This document shows positions 46,490 through 58,693 of a stretch of 64,000 nt of DNA, piece after piece. The position numbers were made by a program, and so were the translations under genes. The stretch's first letter is position 1; each line of letters opens with the position of its first letter. The DNA is taken from positions 115,516,534 through 115,580,533 of the forward strand of contig NC_051083.1 of assembly GCF_004664715.2 (NCBI RefSeq), written 5' to 3'. A model generated the notes under the pieces. The model had not been told where the DNA came from. It did no database searches and was given only the letters and a program-made list of their open reading frames with translations. Source of the stretch: Peromyscus leucopus (lineage: Eukaryota > Chordata > Mammalia > Rodentia > Cricetidae).

Positions 46490-47200
46490 CAAGACAGGAA
46501 AGCAGGACTCTATGATGCAGTGTTTATACATTGTCTAGGCTTAGCAAATAAAGAGAAGTGGGGGGAGGCTTCTTGGAAGGGACAACATCTGAAATGGATT
46601 TTGAAAGGTGGACGAATTTTCCCCTGATAAAAAGTTATAACTGGAATTGCACACGAACAGAAGAGAGCCAGACCAAGGTGTAAAGGTACCAAAAAAGAGA
46701 AGTGTGTGCAAATTGGAAGTATCTCTGCTTGGCAGAGTTATGGTCTAAAGGGGCTGGGAGGAACAGATAGGGAGGAGAGGGAATGGAGAGGAACAAGCTA
46801 GAGCAGGAAGCAGGAAGCACAGTGAAAGGCCTTCTGTGATCCTACCCTATATGCTCTGACCCTAGTAGTTAAGTTCCATGAAAGCACAGAATATGTTTCA
46901 TTCAGAGGCTCACCCCCTAATTTCTCCAAAGTGGTACATAACACAGAAGCAGATACCCTAGAAGAAGTATAAAAAAATCCCTTAATAAGATATTTGAAGA
47001 TCATTCTGAAAGCTAAGAAATCCCTTAAGAATTTTCACACAAAGATATGACATATTTAGATTTTAGCTAGACACAGGATGCCACATGCAGAATAAATGGA
47101 AGGAGTCAGCATTGGACATGGAAAGTATGTCTTTGAGGCTAATGCAATAGTCTAAGCTAGACAAGATGGTGGCCAGGAGTGGGAAATTGTTTTTATTTGG
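46490..47200 (+). mobile_element. L2 LINE remnant
   Basis: GAGGCTTCTTGGAAGGGACA, ACATCTGAAATGGATTTTGA, then GGCTAATGCAATAGTCTAAG and GATGGTGGCCAGGAGTGGG match conserved parts of the L2 3' region in order. Confidence 0.6.
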
Positions 47201-47436
47201 ATAAATTCAGAAGATATTTAGGAAACAGAATTAATAGAGCCGTTTAATTCAATGGGAAAACAATAAAAGAGGGATATACCAAAGATGTTAGCAGAAGTTT
47301 GAAGACCTGAACAAGGAGGAATTCTTTACTGAGATGGGGAATGATAGAAAATGGTGTTAAGAAGAGAAGATATATCATTAGAGGGTTGTGCCATGGGAAG
47401 AAATTGGGAGGAATCTGTAGGGAAAGCAAAGAAAGA

Positions 47437-47615
47437 AAAATATTATTTTATTTATTCTTTCACAATTTCATACAAACACAGAGTTTATATATATTTATAA
47501 TATCTTACTTTGTTCACTTTACCTCCCATTATTCTCTTTTCTCTTTTTCATCCCATTGAATTCCCTCTAGTTCCCATCAAGGCTCCCTCTGGCTTTCATG
47601 TCTTTTGAAAAAGAA
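47437..47615 (-). mobile_element. Short L1 3' end
   Basis: Reverse orientation: TTTCACAATTTCATACAAAC, TTTGTTCACTTTACCTCCC and CTGGCTTTCATGTCTTTTG are typical of old rodent L1 tails. Confidence 0.6.
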
Positions 47616-47732
47616 TTAAAGTTCTATCTTGAAAAATTTTAGTTTCATTTGGATATTCATCTAATAGTCAACTGGACATACACCTGAGTCTCAGAATAAA
47701 ATTTCAAAATTTGTATTTGGGAGTCTCCATAT

Positions 47733-48091
47733 AGATGATACCTGATATATACCTCTATATTGCTTATTCCTTTAATAACTCCTCTCATATTTATGGCTTA
47801 TCAACATCTGCCTAGGCCCGTTTAGTCTTCTGCCTAATATTCCCTATCACAGTCCAGACTCTAGAAGCAAGAGCTGATAAATCCTACCAAACTGAACAAA
47901 ATTCTCTGTATTTTATAATTACTTTGGATTGTACGCTGATGGAAAACAATCAACTTATAACGGTATAAGGGTGCCCTCTGGTGTCCATCGTGGGGATATT
48001 CAGACTGATAAGCATGTATCCCTATATGTGAAAATCCATAAATATAATTGTATATATTGCATAAATTACATATGTGTATATGCATACATAC
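47733..48091. repeat. Direct repeat, left copy (flanks L1)
   Basis: It aligns with 49269-49668 from AGATGATACCTG to ATACCTTTT, with about 85% identity by eye and two gaps. It ends exactly where the poly(T) of the enclosed L1 begins. A shared landmark is AACGGTATAAGGGTGCCCTC. Confidence 0.9.
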
Positions 48092-49268
48092 CTTTTTAAT
48101 TTACTTTTTTGCTATTACATCCCACCCAAAGTTCCCCTCCCTCCCTTCTTTCCAATTCCTCTCCCACACCTCCCCTCTACATCTCCCCATCCACTCCTCC
48201 ACTGGATATCAGCCAGCCAAGGTATACCAAGTAGCAGTGAGACTAGGCTCCTCCTCTTCTATTAAGTCTGGATGAGCAATTCTGTAGAAGGAATAGGTCC
48301 CAAGATCAGGCAACAGAGTCAGAGACAGCCCCTGCTCTTGCTGTTATGAGTCCCACAAGAAAACCAAGCTACACAGCTGTAACATATATACAGAGGGTCT
48401 AGGTCAGTCACATGCAGACTCCCTGATTGTTGGTTCAGTCTCTATGAGTCCCTATGAGCCCAGCTAGTTAATTACGTGGGTTTTCTTGTTATGTCCTGAC
48501 CCCACTTACTCCTACAATCTTTTCTCTGCCTCTTCTGCAGGATTGCCCAAGCTCCAACTAATGTTTGGCTCCCTGGTTGTCACTTCAGTCCCTGTGAGTC
48601 CATATGAGCCCAAGTTAGTTGGTTCTGTGTGTTTTCTTGTGGTGTCTTGACTCCCCTGGCTCCTATAATCTTTCCTCCCCTTCTTCCTCAGGATTGCCGA
48701 AGGTCCACCTAATGTTTGGATGTCTACATCAGCACCCATCAGTTACTAGGTGAAGCTTCTCTGGTGATGATTGGGCTAGGCACTGACCTATCAGTATAGC
48801 AGACTATCATTAGGTATCATTTCATTGACTTTTTTGCCAGTCTTGTTTGGTTCTATACTAGGTCTCTGGGTTATCGAGCCTCTGGTTCCTGGCCCACAGG
48901 GGTGAGCTTCCTCTTATGGTATAGGTCTCCAGCTGAACCAGTCATTGGTTGGCCACTCCCACAAGTTCTGCCCCACCTTTACCCCAGCACATCTTGTGGG
49001 CAGGGAAAATTGTAGATCGAATGTTGTATGGCCGGGTTGGGTCCCACTCCTTCCACTGGAAGTCATTCATGGTCACAGGAGATGGTCAGTTTAGGCTCCA
49101 TATCCCCCATTGCTAGGAGTCTTGGCTAGAGTCATCTCCGTAGATTCCTGGGAGTTTCCATTGCTCTAGATTTCTAGCTCATTCCAGAGGTACCCCCAGA
49201 TTCCAGTTGTCTCTCCAAATACTCTCTGCTTCCATCCTCCCAACCTGGTCCCTCCTTTTCCCATCCCC
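48092..49268 (-). mobile_element. L1 LINE 3'UTR bracketed by long direct repeats
   Basis: A reverse-orientation L1 3'UTR, 5'-truncated, with its poly(A) at 48092-48112. It includes a 150-base tandem duplication (48419-48719). It fills exactly the space between the two copies of a direct repeat. Confidence 0.85.
48419..48719. repeat. Two tandem copies of a 150-base L1 3'UTR unit
   Basis: 48419-48568 and 48569-48719 align (CTCCCTGATTGTTGGTTCAG versus CTCCCTGGTTGTCACTTCAG; both end in CTAATGTTTGG). Confidence 0.88.
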
Positions 49269-49668
49269 AGATGATACCTGAGATATCTCTCTATGTTGCT
49301 TGTATCTTTAATAACTCCTCTAATATTTATGGCTTAATGGCCTCTGCCTATCGCATTATAGGCTGAATTTATCGTGAGTAGTCTTCTTCCTAATGTTCGC
49401 TATCACAACCCAGACTCCTGAAGCAACACCTGGTAAATACCCCCAGACTGGGCAAATTTCTGTGTACTTTGTAATTACTTTGGTTTGTACTTTGAGACAA
49501 CTCAATCAACTTCTAACGGTATAAGGGTGCCCTCTGGTGCCCATCATGGGGATAGTCAGACAATCAATACAGTGATAAGGATATATGCTTATATGTAAAA
49601 ATCCATACATGTAATTGTATATATTGCAGTAATTACATATGTATATATGCATATATACCTTTTAATAG
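49269..49668. repeat. Direct repeat, right copy (flanks L1)
   Basis: Homologous to 47733-48091 and longer because of two insertions or deletions. It starts exactly at the truncated 5' end of the L1. Confidence 0.9.
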
Positions 49669-50094
49669 CCCAACAAGTTAGTTTCATGGCAACCTGTGGT
49701 GCCATTTGTTGAATGGAAAAATGAATCCCTATGATCTGGGTTCTCAAGAAGCCTCATGGAGAAATGAGAAGATAAATTGATCAGATTCTTATTATTGTAC
49801 AAATAATAAACCCCAAGCTATGAATGTAGAATGTATGCAAATTGAAAGAAACAAAGCCACTCACCTTTGACGCCAGTAGGTGTAGCCACATTGTCTGCAG
49901 GCACAAACACCATCACAGAAAATCACTTGGCATTCAAATAATAAATGTGTGCAAAGACACATTTAAGTACTGTTACTATTCAAAATTCTGACTAAACTTT
50001 AAAGACTTTTTTTCAATTATTTCTTTTATTTCTGAAATTATAATATAATTAGATAATCTCTCCCTTCCTTGCAAATCCTCTCTGTGCTCTCAAA
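49669..50094. other. No recognised feature
   Basis: About 430 bases, nothing recognised. Confidence 0.5.
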
Positions 50095-50433
50095 TTCATG
50101 GCCTCTATTTTCATTAACTGTTGCTACAGCTCAAAAAATGACACAGAGAGTTATTAATTATGAAAGTTTGGCCTTTAGCTTAGGCTTGTCCCTAACTATC
50201 TCTTTTAACTTAAATGAACTCATTTATATTAATCTGTATTCTATCACATGGCATTACCTCTCTCTTGCACATCCTGTTTCCCCTCCATGTCTCCTGGCTA
50301 ATCATAAACACCTAGATTCCTCCTCTTCCTTTCTCGCCCCAGAAATCCCACCTATACCTCCTGCCTAGGTATTGGCTTTTTATTACACCAAACACAGAAA
50401 TTTTTCTTCACACAGTGTACAAATATCCCACAA
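50095..50433 (-). mobile_element. Solo LTR-like element
   Basis: On the minus strand: TGTAATAAAAAGCCAATACC, then an AGGAGGTATAGGTGGGATTT block and AATATAAATGAGTTCATTTA. This layout resembles the LTR-like element at 22152-22675. The ends are uncertain and no flanking duplication is clear. Confidence 0.55.
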
Positions 50434-50439
50434 CACATG

Positions 50440-51160
50440 CATATATGTGTGTATGTGTATATATATATGTGTGTGTGTGTGTGTGCATATACATAAATGT
50501 TCCTAAATATAACCTGTTCAGTATGAATAATATTACACTCATGTACGTTTTCTTAGGTGATCATTTGGAATTAGCTAACCAACGACTGTGTTCTTCCCTG
50601 GAGAAGACTGTTTCTCCCACTCTCAGCAAACCTTAGTTACCTGTGGTTCTTTGTGTAAGTTTGAGGTCTCCTGGGCTTTCCCCTGTCCACTTGGCTTGCC
50701 TACTGGTGATGTCCATATTAGGCTCACATTTAGGTAGTCATATTGATGAGGCTTTATGAATGTAATTTCTGACATTACTGGGAGATAAAATCTCAAAGCA
50801 TACTTCCTATTTCTCTGGCTCTTACAGTCTTCCTATTGGCATTCTGAAATGTTCCCTTAGCCTTAGATGGAAGAATGTTTTGTACGTGTATCCATTAGCA
50901 CTGTACTTCACAACTATGCATTTTGATTGATAGTGGTTTTCTGTAACAGCCTCCTTCTGTTGCAAAGAGAAGTTTTGCTGATGAGGGGTAGGACTGAACT
51001 TACCTGTGGATATAAGGACAAACGTTAACAATGTAGTCAGAGATTATGCTGGTGTAGTAAAGTGGTGGTTAGTTGTAGGTTCTCCTCCAAGAGCCATGAT
51101 TTCACTGTCCCGGAGTACTTGGCTGGGTTTTCAGTACCAGGCAAGGCTCATATGTTCTGT
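50440..51160 (-). mobile_element. L1 LINE 3'UTR fragment
   Basis: The same type as 26905-27600. Blocks include GTATCCATTAGCACTG, GCATTTTGATTGATAGTGG and GGTTCTCCTCCAAGAGCCAT. An AT/GT low-complexity run lies at 50451-50486. Confidence 0.8.
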
Positions 51161-51739
51161 ACAATCCTCCAATATAGTAGCATGTAGGAAACTAGTCGCC
51201 AAAAGAAGAAATATCTTTGGTAACTCAAAGAAACAATACACCACCCACAGGCACTATATGTGTTGCCATCATTCAGTAATAGAATTGCGCTCATCTTGCT
51301 CCCCTTTCCCTTTCATAATTTCAACCTGGAGGAACTGTGATTCTTTCTGTATGCTAGTTCTCAGTCATTCCATTCATAATTGTATTGAAATGACGGGGCT
51401 TTTTTCTGTTATCTTTGACGTTTCTGATATTACATGAACTTTGAAGAGTAATACTCAGGGCCTTTTGCCTAGTGTTCACGGGTAAGAGAGTGTAAGCAAT
51501 ATTTTGAAGAATATTTCTTACATTATCTGCGTTCTGTCAACTCAATAATAGTCCACCCCATTTCAAGGAAATGGTTCCACCATAAAACATTCTTTCACAT
51601 AAAAAAAGCCTCATTCAAAGAAATCAAGGTTGTATTGGAAAACTTTTTCTCAGGAAAACAGTAACAGAAGAAAACTTTCTTAGCTTGATAAACAGTATAA
51701 TAACAACAACAAAAAGTGGTATTATTTTTCTTAAAATTG
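51161..51739. other. No recognised feature
   Basis: About 580 bases; it may be a diverged continuation of the neighbouring L1 sequence. Confidence 0.4.
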
Positions 51740-53342
51740 AAAAATGGGATACTTTGTGTCTAAGAATGGAAACAAAGCAAGGATACCATTCTTACTATAT
51801 TTGTTCAACATGTCTTACAAATCTTAGCTAGCACCATAAAGCAGTATTTGAAAAAGAAATATATATGTAATAGCAGAAAGAAATAAGCAGAACAACATAT
51901 TTGCAGATAACATGACTGTCTACATCCCATATGAACACATAGAACTGATGTGACATACAAGTTTCAAGAAAAAAAGATCAACATACAAAGAAAAAATGTC
52001 TCTTTATATACTAGAAAAAAATGAGTGGACACAAAAATTCAATAATTTACAATTGCCTAAGAAGTAAAGGTCTTGGGCTGGTACGATGGCTCAGCTAATA
52101 GAGGAGCTTGTGACCAAGACTGAAAGCCTTTTTTCAACTTCCAAACATACGTGGTAGGTAGAAGAAGAGAGATAACTCCTGCAGATGACTGTCCTCATAC
52201 CTATACACACAGCACACGTTTTTAATATCAAAGTAGATTTGGAGAATGACTTAAATATAAACCTAACAAAATATGTAAAGGAAGTACATGCTTAAAACTG
52301 CATAATATTGATGACAGAAATAAAAAGCACCTAAATAAATGCAGTGACATAAGATGTTTGTGAATTTCTAAATGATATACCTGACAAAAATTTTGAATTC
52401 TCAGTAGTAAAGAGGTTAATCCTACTTGAATAAATATATATACTTAATCCAGTGTCTGCATAATATATACAATATATTATACATATAATTAAAGTAATAT
52501 ATAGTATGGCTATATGCAACACATATCAATAAAATAAACAGATATAATATAGGTAGATTTAAAAAGATATAAATATGATATAGAAAAATTGCACCCAGAA
52601 TTCAACAGATGTTACTTTAAATTTGTGTGAAAAGTCAAAGGAAATAGAAGACCTACAAACAGTTTGAAAAAGTACAAAGTAAGAAGAATCAATCTACCTA
52701 ATTTCAAGTTTTATTATAAAACTACAGTACAGTAATCAAAAATGTGTGATACTGGCAGAGTGATAGACACATAGATCAATAGAACATAATACAAAATCCA
52801 GGAATAGACACACACAAATCTGCCCATTGATTTGTGAGGGCAAAGGTGTAAAAACAATTTAGCAGATGGAAAATATCATTTTCAAAAAATGAAACAATTG
52901 GAAATTCATAAAACTAAAAAGTGAACTTTGACCAATGATTGACATTTTATACACACATGCACACAAAGTGTATGAAGAACATATACATAAAATGTTATAA
53001 CTTTTAGGGAGAAACATATAAGAAAAATATTCAGGATGTACAGATACACAAAGAATTCTCAGATTTAATTGATACAAAAAAAAAAACCTGACAAATTTTG
53101 CATTGTGAAAGAGTCCACTTAACAAGTGGAAATACAATTAGTTCACAGAGGGAGAGAAAATACCTGTCAGTGATTTATCTGACAAAAATTTAGTATCTAT
53201 GATATTCAAACTTACAAACTCAGTAGTGAAAAGAAATATATAATCCCAACACATGCACAATGTGATTAGAAGATACCCCTGAGCAGACAGTTCACTAAAG
53301 AGGACAAACAATGGCAAGTCAAGCCCATGAAAGGATAAAGAA
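51740..53342 (+). mobile_element. Old L1 ORF2 remnant, left part
   Basis: Diverged plus-strand ORF2: the RT-domain region (TTGTTCAACATGTCTTACAA, GCAGATAACATGAC) through to AAATGGCAAGTCAAGCCCATG-like sequence near 53310-53335. All frames are broken. A B2 sits at 52078-52215. The copy is cut at 53343 by a younger L1 and resumes at 55660. Confidence 0.75.
52078..52215 (+). mobile_element. B2 SINE, diverged
   Basis: GGGCTGGTACGATGGCTCAGC head and a GATGACTGTCCTCATACC tail, inside the old L1. Confidence 0.82.
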
Positions 53343-53355
53343 AATTATGAAGGAT
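53343..53355. repeat. Target duplication of twin-primed L1, left
   Basis: AATTATGAAGGAT; identical copy at 55647-55659. Confidence 0.92.
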
Positions 53356-55646
53356 TCCCACCAGCAGTGGAGGAGAGTTCCCCTAGTTCCACATCCTCTC
53401 CAGCATAAAGTGTCTTCAGTGTTTTTGATCTTAGCCATTCTGACAGGTGTAAGGTGGTATCTCAGAGTCGTTTTGATTTGCATTTCCCTGATGATTAGGG
53501 ATGTTGAGCAATTCCTTAAATGTCTTTCAGCCATTTGAGTTTCCTCTGTTGAGAATTCTCTGTTTAGTTCTATAGCCCATTTCTTAATTGGACTGTTGGG
53601 CATTTTGATATCTAATTTCTTGAGTTCCTTATATATTCTGGATATCAGTCCTCTGTCAGATGTGGGGTTAGTGAAGATCTTTTCCCATTCTGTAGGCTGT
53701 TGCTTTGCCTTGTTGACTGTATCCTTTGCTCTACAAAAGCTCCTCAGTTTCAAGAGGTCCCATTGATTGATTGTTTGTCTCAGTGTCTGTGCTACTGGTG
53801 TTATATTTAGGAAGTGATTTCCTATGCCAATGCGTTCAAGACTACTTCCTACTTTCTCTTCTAGCAGGTTCAGAGTAGCTGGATTTATGTTGAGGTCCTT
53901 GATCCACTTGGACTTAAGTTTTGTGCACGGTGACAGATAAGGATCTATTTGCAGTCTTCTACACGTTGGTATCCAGTTATACCAGCACCATTTATTGAAG
54001 ATGTTTTCTTTTTTCCATTGTACACTTTTGGCTTCTTTATCAAAAATTATATGTTCATAGGTGTGTGGGTTAATGTCAGAGTCTTCACATGTCGGTTTTT
54101 ATGCCAATACCAAGCTGTTTTTATTACTGTAGCTCTATAATAGAGCTTGAAGTCAGGGATTGTGATGCCTCCAGAGGTTGTTTTATTGTATAGGATTCTT
54201 TTGACTATCCTGGGTTTTTTGTTTTTCCATATGAAGTTGAGTATTATTCTTTCCAGGTCTGTGAAGAATTGTGTTGGGATTTTGATGGGGATTGCATTGA
54301 ATCTGTAAATTGCTTTTGGTAAAATTGCCATTTTTACTATGTTGGTCCTGCCTATCCATGAGCATGGGAGATCTTTCCATTTTCTGACATCTTCTTCAAT
54401 TTCTTTTTTCAGGGACTTAAAGTTCTTGTCATATAGGTCCTTCACTTGCTTGGTTAGTGTTACCCCAAGGTATTTTATGTCATTTTTGGCTATTGTAAAG
54501 CTTGATGTATCTCTGATTTCCTTCTCAGGTTCTTTGTCCATTGTATATAGGAGGGCTACTGATTTTTTTAGTTGATCTTGTATCCTGCTATGTTGCTGAA
54601 GGTGTTTATAAGCTTTATCAGTTCCTTGGTAGAATCTTTGGGGTCACTCAAGTATACTATCATGTCATCTGCAAATAGGGAAAGCTTGACTTCTTCCTTT
54701 CCAATTTGTATCCCCTTACATCACCAGGGAGGCTATCTGGAAAACAAGACCCCAAGAAAGGCATGAGGATTGCCCAATGATGGAGAAATGGCTGAGATCT
54801 ACATGAACAACCAGGAAATGAGTGGGAGTAATGAAGGGCGAGGGTCGAGGGAAAGAGAGCCTGTGGGAGCGGGAGATCCAAGCTGGATCAAGAACAGAGA
54901 GGAAGAACAAGGAATAGGAGACCATGGTAAATGAAGCACATGAGAAAAGGAAGAAACAAAGTGCTAGAGAGGCCCACAGAAATCCACAAAGATACCCCCA
55001 CAATAGACTGCTGGCAATGGTCGAGAGACAGTCGGAACTCACCTACTCTGGTGATGGGATGGCCAAACACCCTAATAGTCATGCCAGAAACCCCATCCAA
55101 GGACTGAGGAATCTGGATGCAGAGATCCACAGCTAGGGCCCGGGTGGAGCTCCAGGAGTCTAATTAGCGAGAAAGAGGAGGGTTTATATGAGCGAGAATT
55201 GTTGAAACCAAGGTTGGATAAAGCACAGGGACAAATAGCCAAAAGAATGGAAACACATGATCTATGAACCAAAGGCTGAGGGGCCCCCAACTGGATCAGA
55301 CCCTTGAATAGGTGATACAGTTGATTGGCTTGATCTGTTTGGGAGGCATCAAGGCAGTGGTACTCATTGCATGAGTTGGCTGTTTGAAACCTGAGGCTTC
55401 TGCAGGGACACTTGGCTCAGTCTGGGAGGAGGAGACTGGACCTGCCTGGACTGAGTCTACCAGGTCGATCTCAGTCCTCGGGGGAGGCTTTGCCCTGGAG
55501 GAGGTGAGAATGGGGGATGGGCTGGGGGAAAGGAGGGGGGCAGAAGGGGGGAGAACAAGGGAATCCGTGGCTGATATATAGAACTGAATGGTATTGTAAA
55601 ATAAAATAAAAGGAAAAAAGTTAAAAATACTAATTTTAATTAAAAT
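53356..55646 (+). mobile_element. Twin-primed (5'-inverted) L1 insertion
   Basis: One insertion made of two opposed parts. 53356-54720 is ORF2 sequence on the minus strand: the 53319-53753 frame has the C-terminal signature GTLLHCWW, and 54047-54541 carries upstream ORF2 with [20 protein letters not shown]. 54721-55620 is L1 3'UTR on the plus strand ending in GGTATTGTAAAATAAAATAA. The whole is flanked by a perfect 13-base duplication, which shows that both parts arrived together. The end of ORF2 and the start of the 3'UTR are missing at the junction near 54720. It lies inside an older L1. Confidence 0.93.
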
Positions 55647-55659
55647 AATTATGAAGGAT
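55647..55659. repeat. Target duplication of twin-primed L1, right
   Basis: AATTATGAAGGAT, matching 53343-53355. Confidence 0.92.
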
Positions 55660-55892
55660 GCACAAATCAAAACCTGAGTGAGAGACTATTAACACACTCA
55701 AAAAAAATAATAATTCCATGCTCAAAACTCAACAAACATGTAGGGAAAAAGCATATTTCCCACACTTACTTCAGCAGGGGATACAAAATGGTAGAGTCAA
55801 CCTGGAATAGAGCTGTAACTCTTCTTTAAAAAATGAAACACAACTCCTACGGCCCAATCTGTTAGTTATGGAGCACACTTCATGGACAATAG
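55660..55892 (+). mobile_element. Old L1 ORF2 remnant, right part
   Basis: It resumes the interrupted old ORF2 with GCACAAATCAAAACCTGAGTG, following GATAAAGAAAATTATGAAGG on the far side. It ends at the solo LTR, whose left duplication CAATAG is 55887-55892. Confidence 0.75.
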
Positions 55893-56365
55893 TGTAGATG
55901 TAATTCTGAATGGTCTTATTAAATAAGAAACACAGATCCAAATGCAGAGTTAAAAGCCCAGAGATCGAGCAGCAGCCAAGAGCTAAGACTGCCTTCTTAC
56001 CCCTCACTGTGGCTGTCATCCTTCCCCTGAGAAAGAGACCTATTTCCTGTGTGTCTGTATTTTTATTGACTTTCTGTTCTGCTTTCTCATTGGTTGTAAA
56101 CCCAACCACATGACCTCCTCATCACTCCCTGTCTATACAGACCTCCAGGTCTCTATGGTTGGTATTGAGATTAAAGGTGTGTATCTCCAAGCTGATTATG
56201 TCCTTGAACACATAGACACTGCCTGCCATGTGATCAGATTAAGGGCATGTGCTACTACTGCCAGACTTCTGCTAAATGGTTTGCTCTTAGGTCTGACCCC
56301 CAGGCAACTTTATTTATTAACATACAAATAAAATCACATTTCAGCAAAAATAAAATATCACCATA
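55893..56365 (-). mobile_element. Solo LTR, same family as the provirus
   Basis: 473 bases, related to 6894-7310. Shared blocks on the plus strand are TGGTCTTATTAAATAAGAAA, TTCTCATTGGTTGTAAACCC (CCAAT box in reverse) and GGCAACTTTATTTATTAACA. CAATAG at 55887-55892 is repeated at 56366-56371. The terminal CA is mutated to TA. The frames inside (112 and 67 codons) are not genes. Confidence 0.93.
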
Positions 56366-56371
56366 CAATAG

Positions 56372-56940
56372 GAGTCTTATTCAGCAATCCTTTGCCTATT
56401 GCCTGTATGTTGAAGTGTAGTGGCTGCTTTTTTCTCTAGTAGTTGCAGAATTTCAGATCTAACATTGAGATCTTTGATCCATTTGAAGCTGATTCTTGTG
56501 CAGGGTGGGAGATGAGAATCTAGTTTCATTCATCTGCATGTACATATCTAATTTTCTCAGCGCTACTTGCTGAAGAGGCTGTCTGTTTTCCATGAGTACC
56601 TTTGGCAATGTTATCAAGAATCAGGTGACTGTAATCATGCCATCTTCTACCTGGGTCCTCCTTTCTTTTCCGTTGATCTCCGTGTCTGCTTTTGTGTGAG
56701 TACCATGCTGTTTTATTACTACAGTTCTGTAACATAACTTGAAAGCAGACATAATAACTTCAGCCTTTCTGTTTAGGATTTCTAAGTCTACCTGGGGTCT
56801 TTTTTTTGCTTCCATGTGAATTTTCAGATATTCTTCTATTTCTGTGAAAAATGGTACTGGCATTCAGATTGAGACTGCATTGAAACTGGATATTGCTTCC
56901 GTTGAGATCGCCATTTTCACAATATGAATGCTATGAAACC
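56372..56940 (-). mobile_element. Old L1 ORF2 remnant
   Basis: Reverse ORF2: TTGATCCATTTGAAGCTGATT, CTTGCTGAAGAGGCTGTCTG, TGTCTGCTTTTGTGTGAGTA and ACCATGCTGTTTTATTACTA match the L1 RT-C-terminal region. No open frame of significance. Confidence 0.78.
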
Positions 56941-56944
56941 AGAA

Positions 56945-57900
56945 GTAGATGTTGAGCTCCTATTGCTGAAGACATGACATACTTCAGATGCAGGACACCG
57001 AGAAATCAAGCTGACCTGCATGGAAGGTTCATTTCTGTTTGCTTATACTATTCATTATACTAGAAAGTATTGCACAGCCTGTTGAGGAAAAGAAGTCATC
57101 AGTGTCCACACAGAGCAGCAGACCCTGTGTGCTACAATTATAAGCCAATTCCTGGCAACATTAGTACAACAGTAGCGTGAATGCTCTTGGGTAACCAACC
57201 AGGTCCTGATTGAACTTGATGCCCACTCCTTGGAAGGTAACACATGTCTGGTACTGTGGAGTTAATCAAAAGTCTGTGTCTAGAAGGTCACAGGCCCTTC
57301 AAGGGAATTGAAAACTACCAAAACTTTGCTACAAAGACACGTGATCAAACTGCCTTCCAAAGACTGATGCTTATGCCCGTAGACCAGTGCAGCTCTCAGC
57401 CTTGGTAAAAAAAGGCCTCTTTTGGAACTGGGAAACAGTCAAAGCAGGAACTCATAACTAGTTGAATCTCTTGCAATATGTGACCACTGAGTACTCAGTT
57501 CTTCACGGGGGATTTGTTTTACTCCATCTGAGTCCCAAAGAACATCCTGGAAGACAGGATGAAAGAACAGAGGGATTCAGAGGATGGGTAAGAAGGGAGT
57601 AAAGCACTGTCCTCTGGATACTTCAGTGTCAATGCAATGATGAGCACACTGCAGCTGGGACCACCTGCAAAAGGAGTGCCACACAGGAAGGAAGGAAGGA
57701 AGGAAGGAAGGAAGGAAGGAAGGAAGGGAGGAAGGGAGGGAGGGAGGGAGGGAGGGAGGGAGGGAGGGAGGAAGCATGAGGTTAGGAAGGAGATTAACTG
57801 AGAAGAAGAAAGGGTGAAACAGGAGTGGAATGGTATTGGCAGGGTACTGAGGGTTAATGTGATCACAGCATACTGTATACAAGTATGAAACTGTCCAAAA
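56945..57900 (+). mobile_element. L1 LINE 3'UTR fragment
   Basis: Related to 24090-25190; diverged and interrupted by the GGAA microsatellite. Blocks include CTGCCTTCCAAAGACTGATG and AAGCACTGTCCTCTGGATAC. Boundaries uncertain. Confidence 0.6.
57685..57774. repeat. (GGAA)n-(GGGA)n tetranucleotide microsatellite
   Basis: About 90 purine bases on the plus strand. Minus-strand frames through it (poly Pro/Ser/Leu) are artefacts. Confidence 0.97.
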
Positions 57901-57919
57901 TAAACAAATTAGAAAATGA

Positions 57920-58690
57920 AACACAGCCTGTCAGTTGCCCTTCTGGGCATTTATTTCAGAGAAATGAAGCCTTGTTGTTCCATTAACCCTTTCTAGGAAG
58001 GGGTGAATAAAGTTTTCAACCCAGGTAGGGCATGAATAACAGTCCAAAGAAACAATTGTGCCTAAGTCCAGCTTAGTGAACCAATGAGTTAATTGGTGTT
58101 ACTTGAGAGAGCGTATATAAGGGGTTACCTACAAGAACATGGGCAAGATATGAATGGCTACACCACAGAAAAGTCTCCCTCACACACATACAATATTTAA
58201 CCACTTCAACAGTAAGGGGAGGGACTATTGCACCACTTGTACTAACCTTTGAGTCTACTTTGCAACTCATGATCCACCTTCAGGAGGGAATGCCAGAGGG
58301 CTCAATCTTGTGTTCTAATTTCAAGACATGCCATGCCCAGAGAATGGCACTCCACAAACCTCTGTTTCTGTCCTCTCTCCAAGTGTATGTAGAAAGATTA
58401 TTTATATAGACAAGAACTGAGAACAACTCAAATATCCTTGAATGGCTGAATGTAACAGGTGATGCAATGGCTTATGAACTGTGATATACTAGGGAACACT
58501 TGTAGGTAATAAAATGAAACAAGCTATGAATACTGTTCATTGAGCTTGAATGAGTCTCCAGACAATTGTGCTGTGTAAAATAACTATTCCCTAAACATTA
58601 ACATGCAATATAATTACATTTATATAACATTTTTGAAAGTAAATAGAAATGGAAAACAGACTGATGATTGCCAGTGGTTAAAGTGGAGTG
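57920..58690 (+). mobile_element. Ancient L1 remnant split by another repeat
   Basis: 57920-58000 (CTTCTGGGCATTTATTTCAG, GAGAAATGAAGCC) and 58380-58690 (GAACAACTCAAATATCCTTG, GAATGAGTCTCCAGACAATT, ACATTTATATAACATTTTTG, GACTGATGATTGCCAGTGG) are consecutive parts of an old L1 ORF2/3'UTR. About 58030-58345 is a separate insert of unassigned family (ACCAATGAGTTAATTGGTGT onward). Confidence 0.65.
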
Positions 58691-58693
58691 GAA

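Noticed and set aside
48419..48719. Possible CRISPR-like or regulatory repeat array
   Set aside because: Only two long diverged units, inside an L1 3'UTR; vertebrate DNA.
57519..57924. Two 115-codon minus-strand frames rich in Pro, Ser and Leu
   Set aside because: Artefacts of the GGAA/GGGA repeat.
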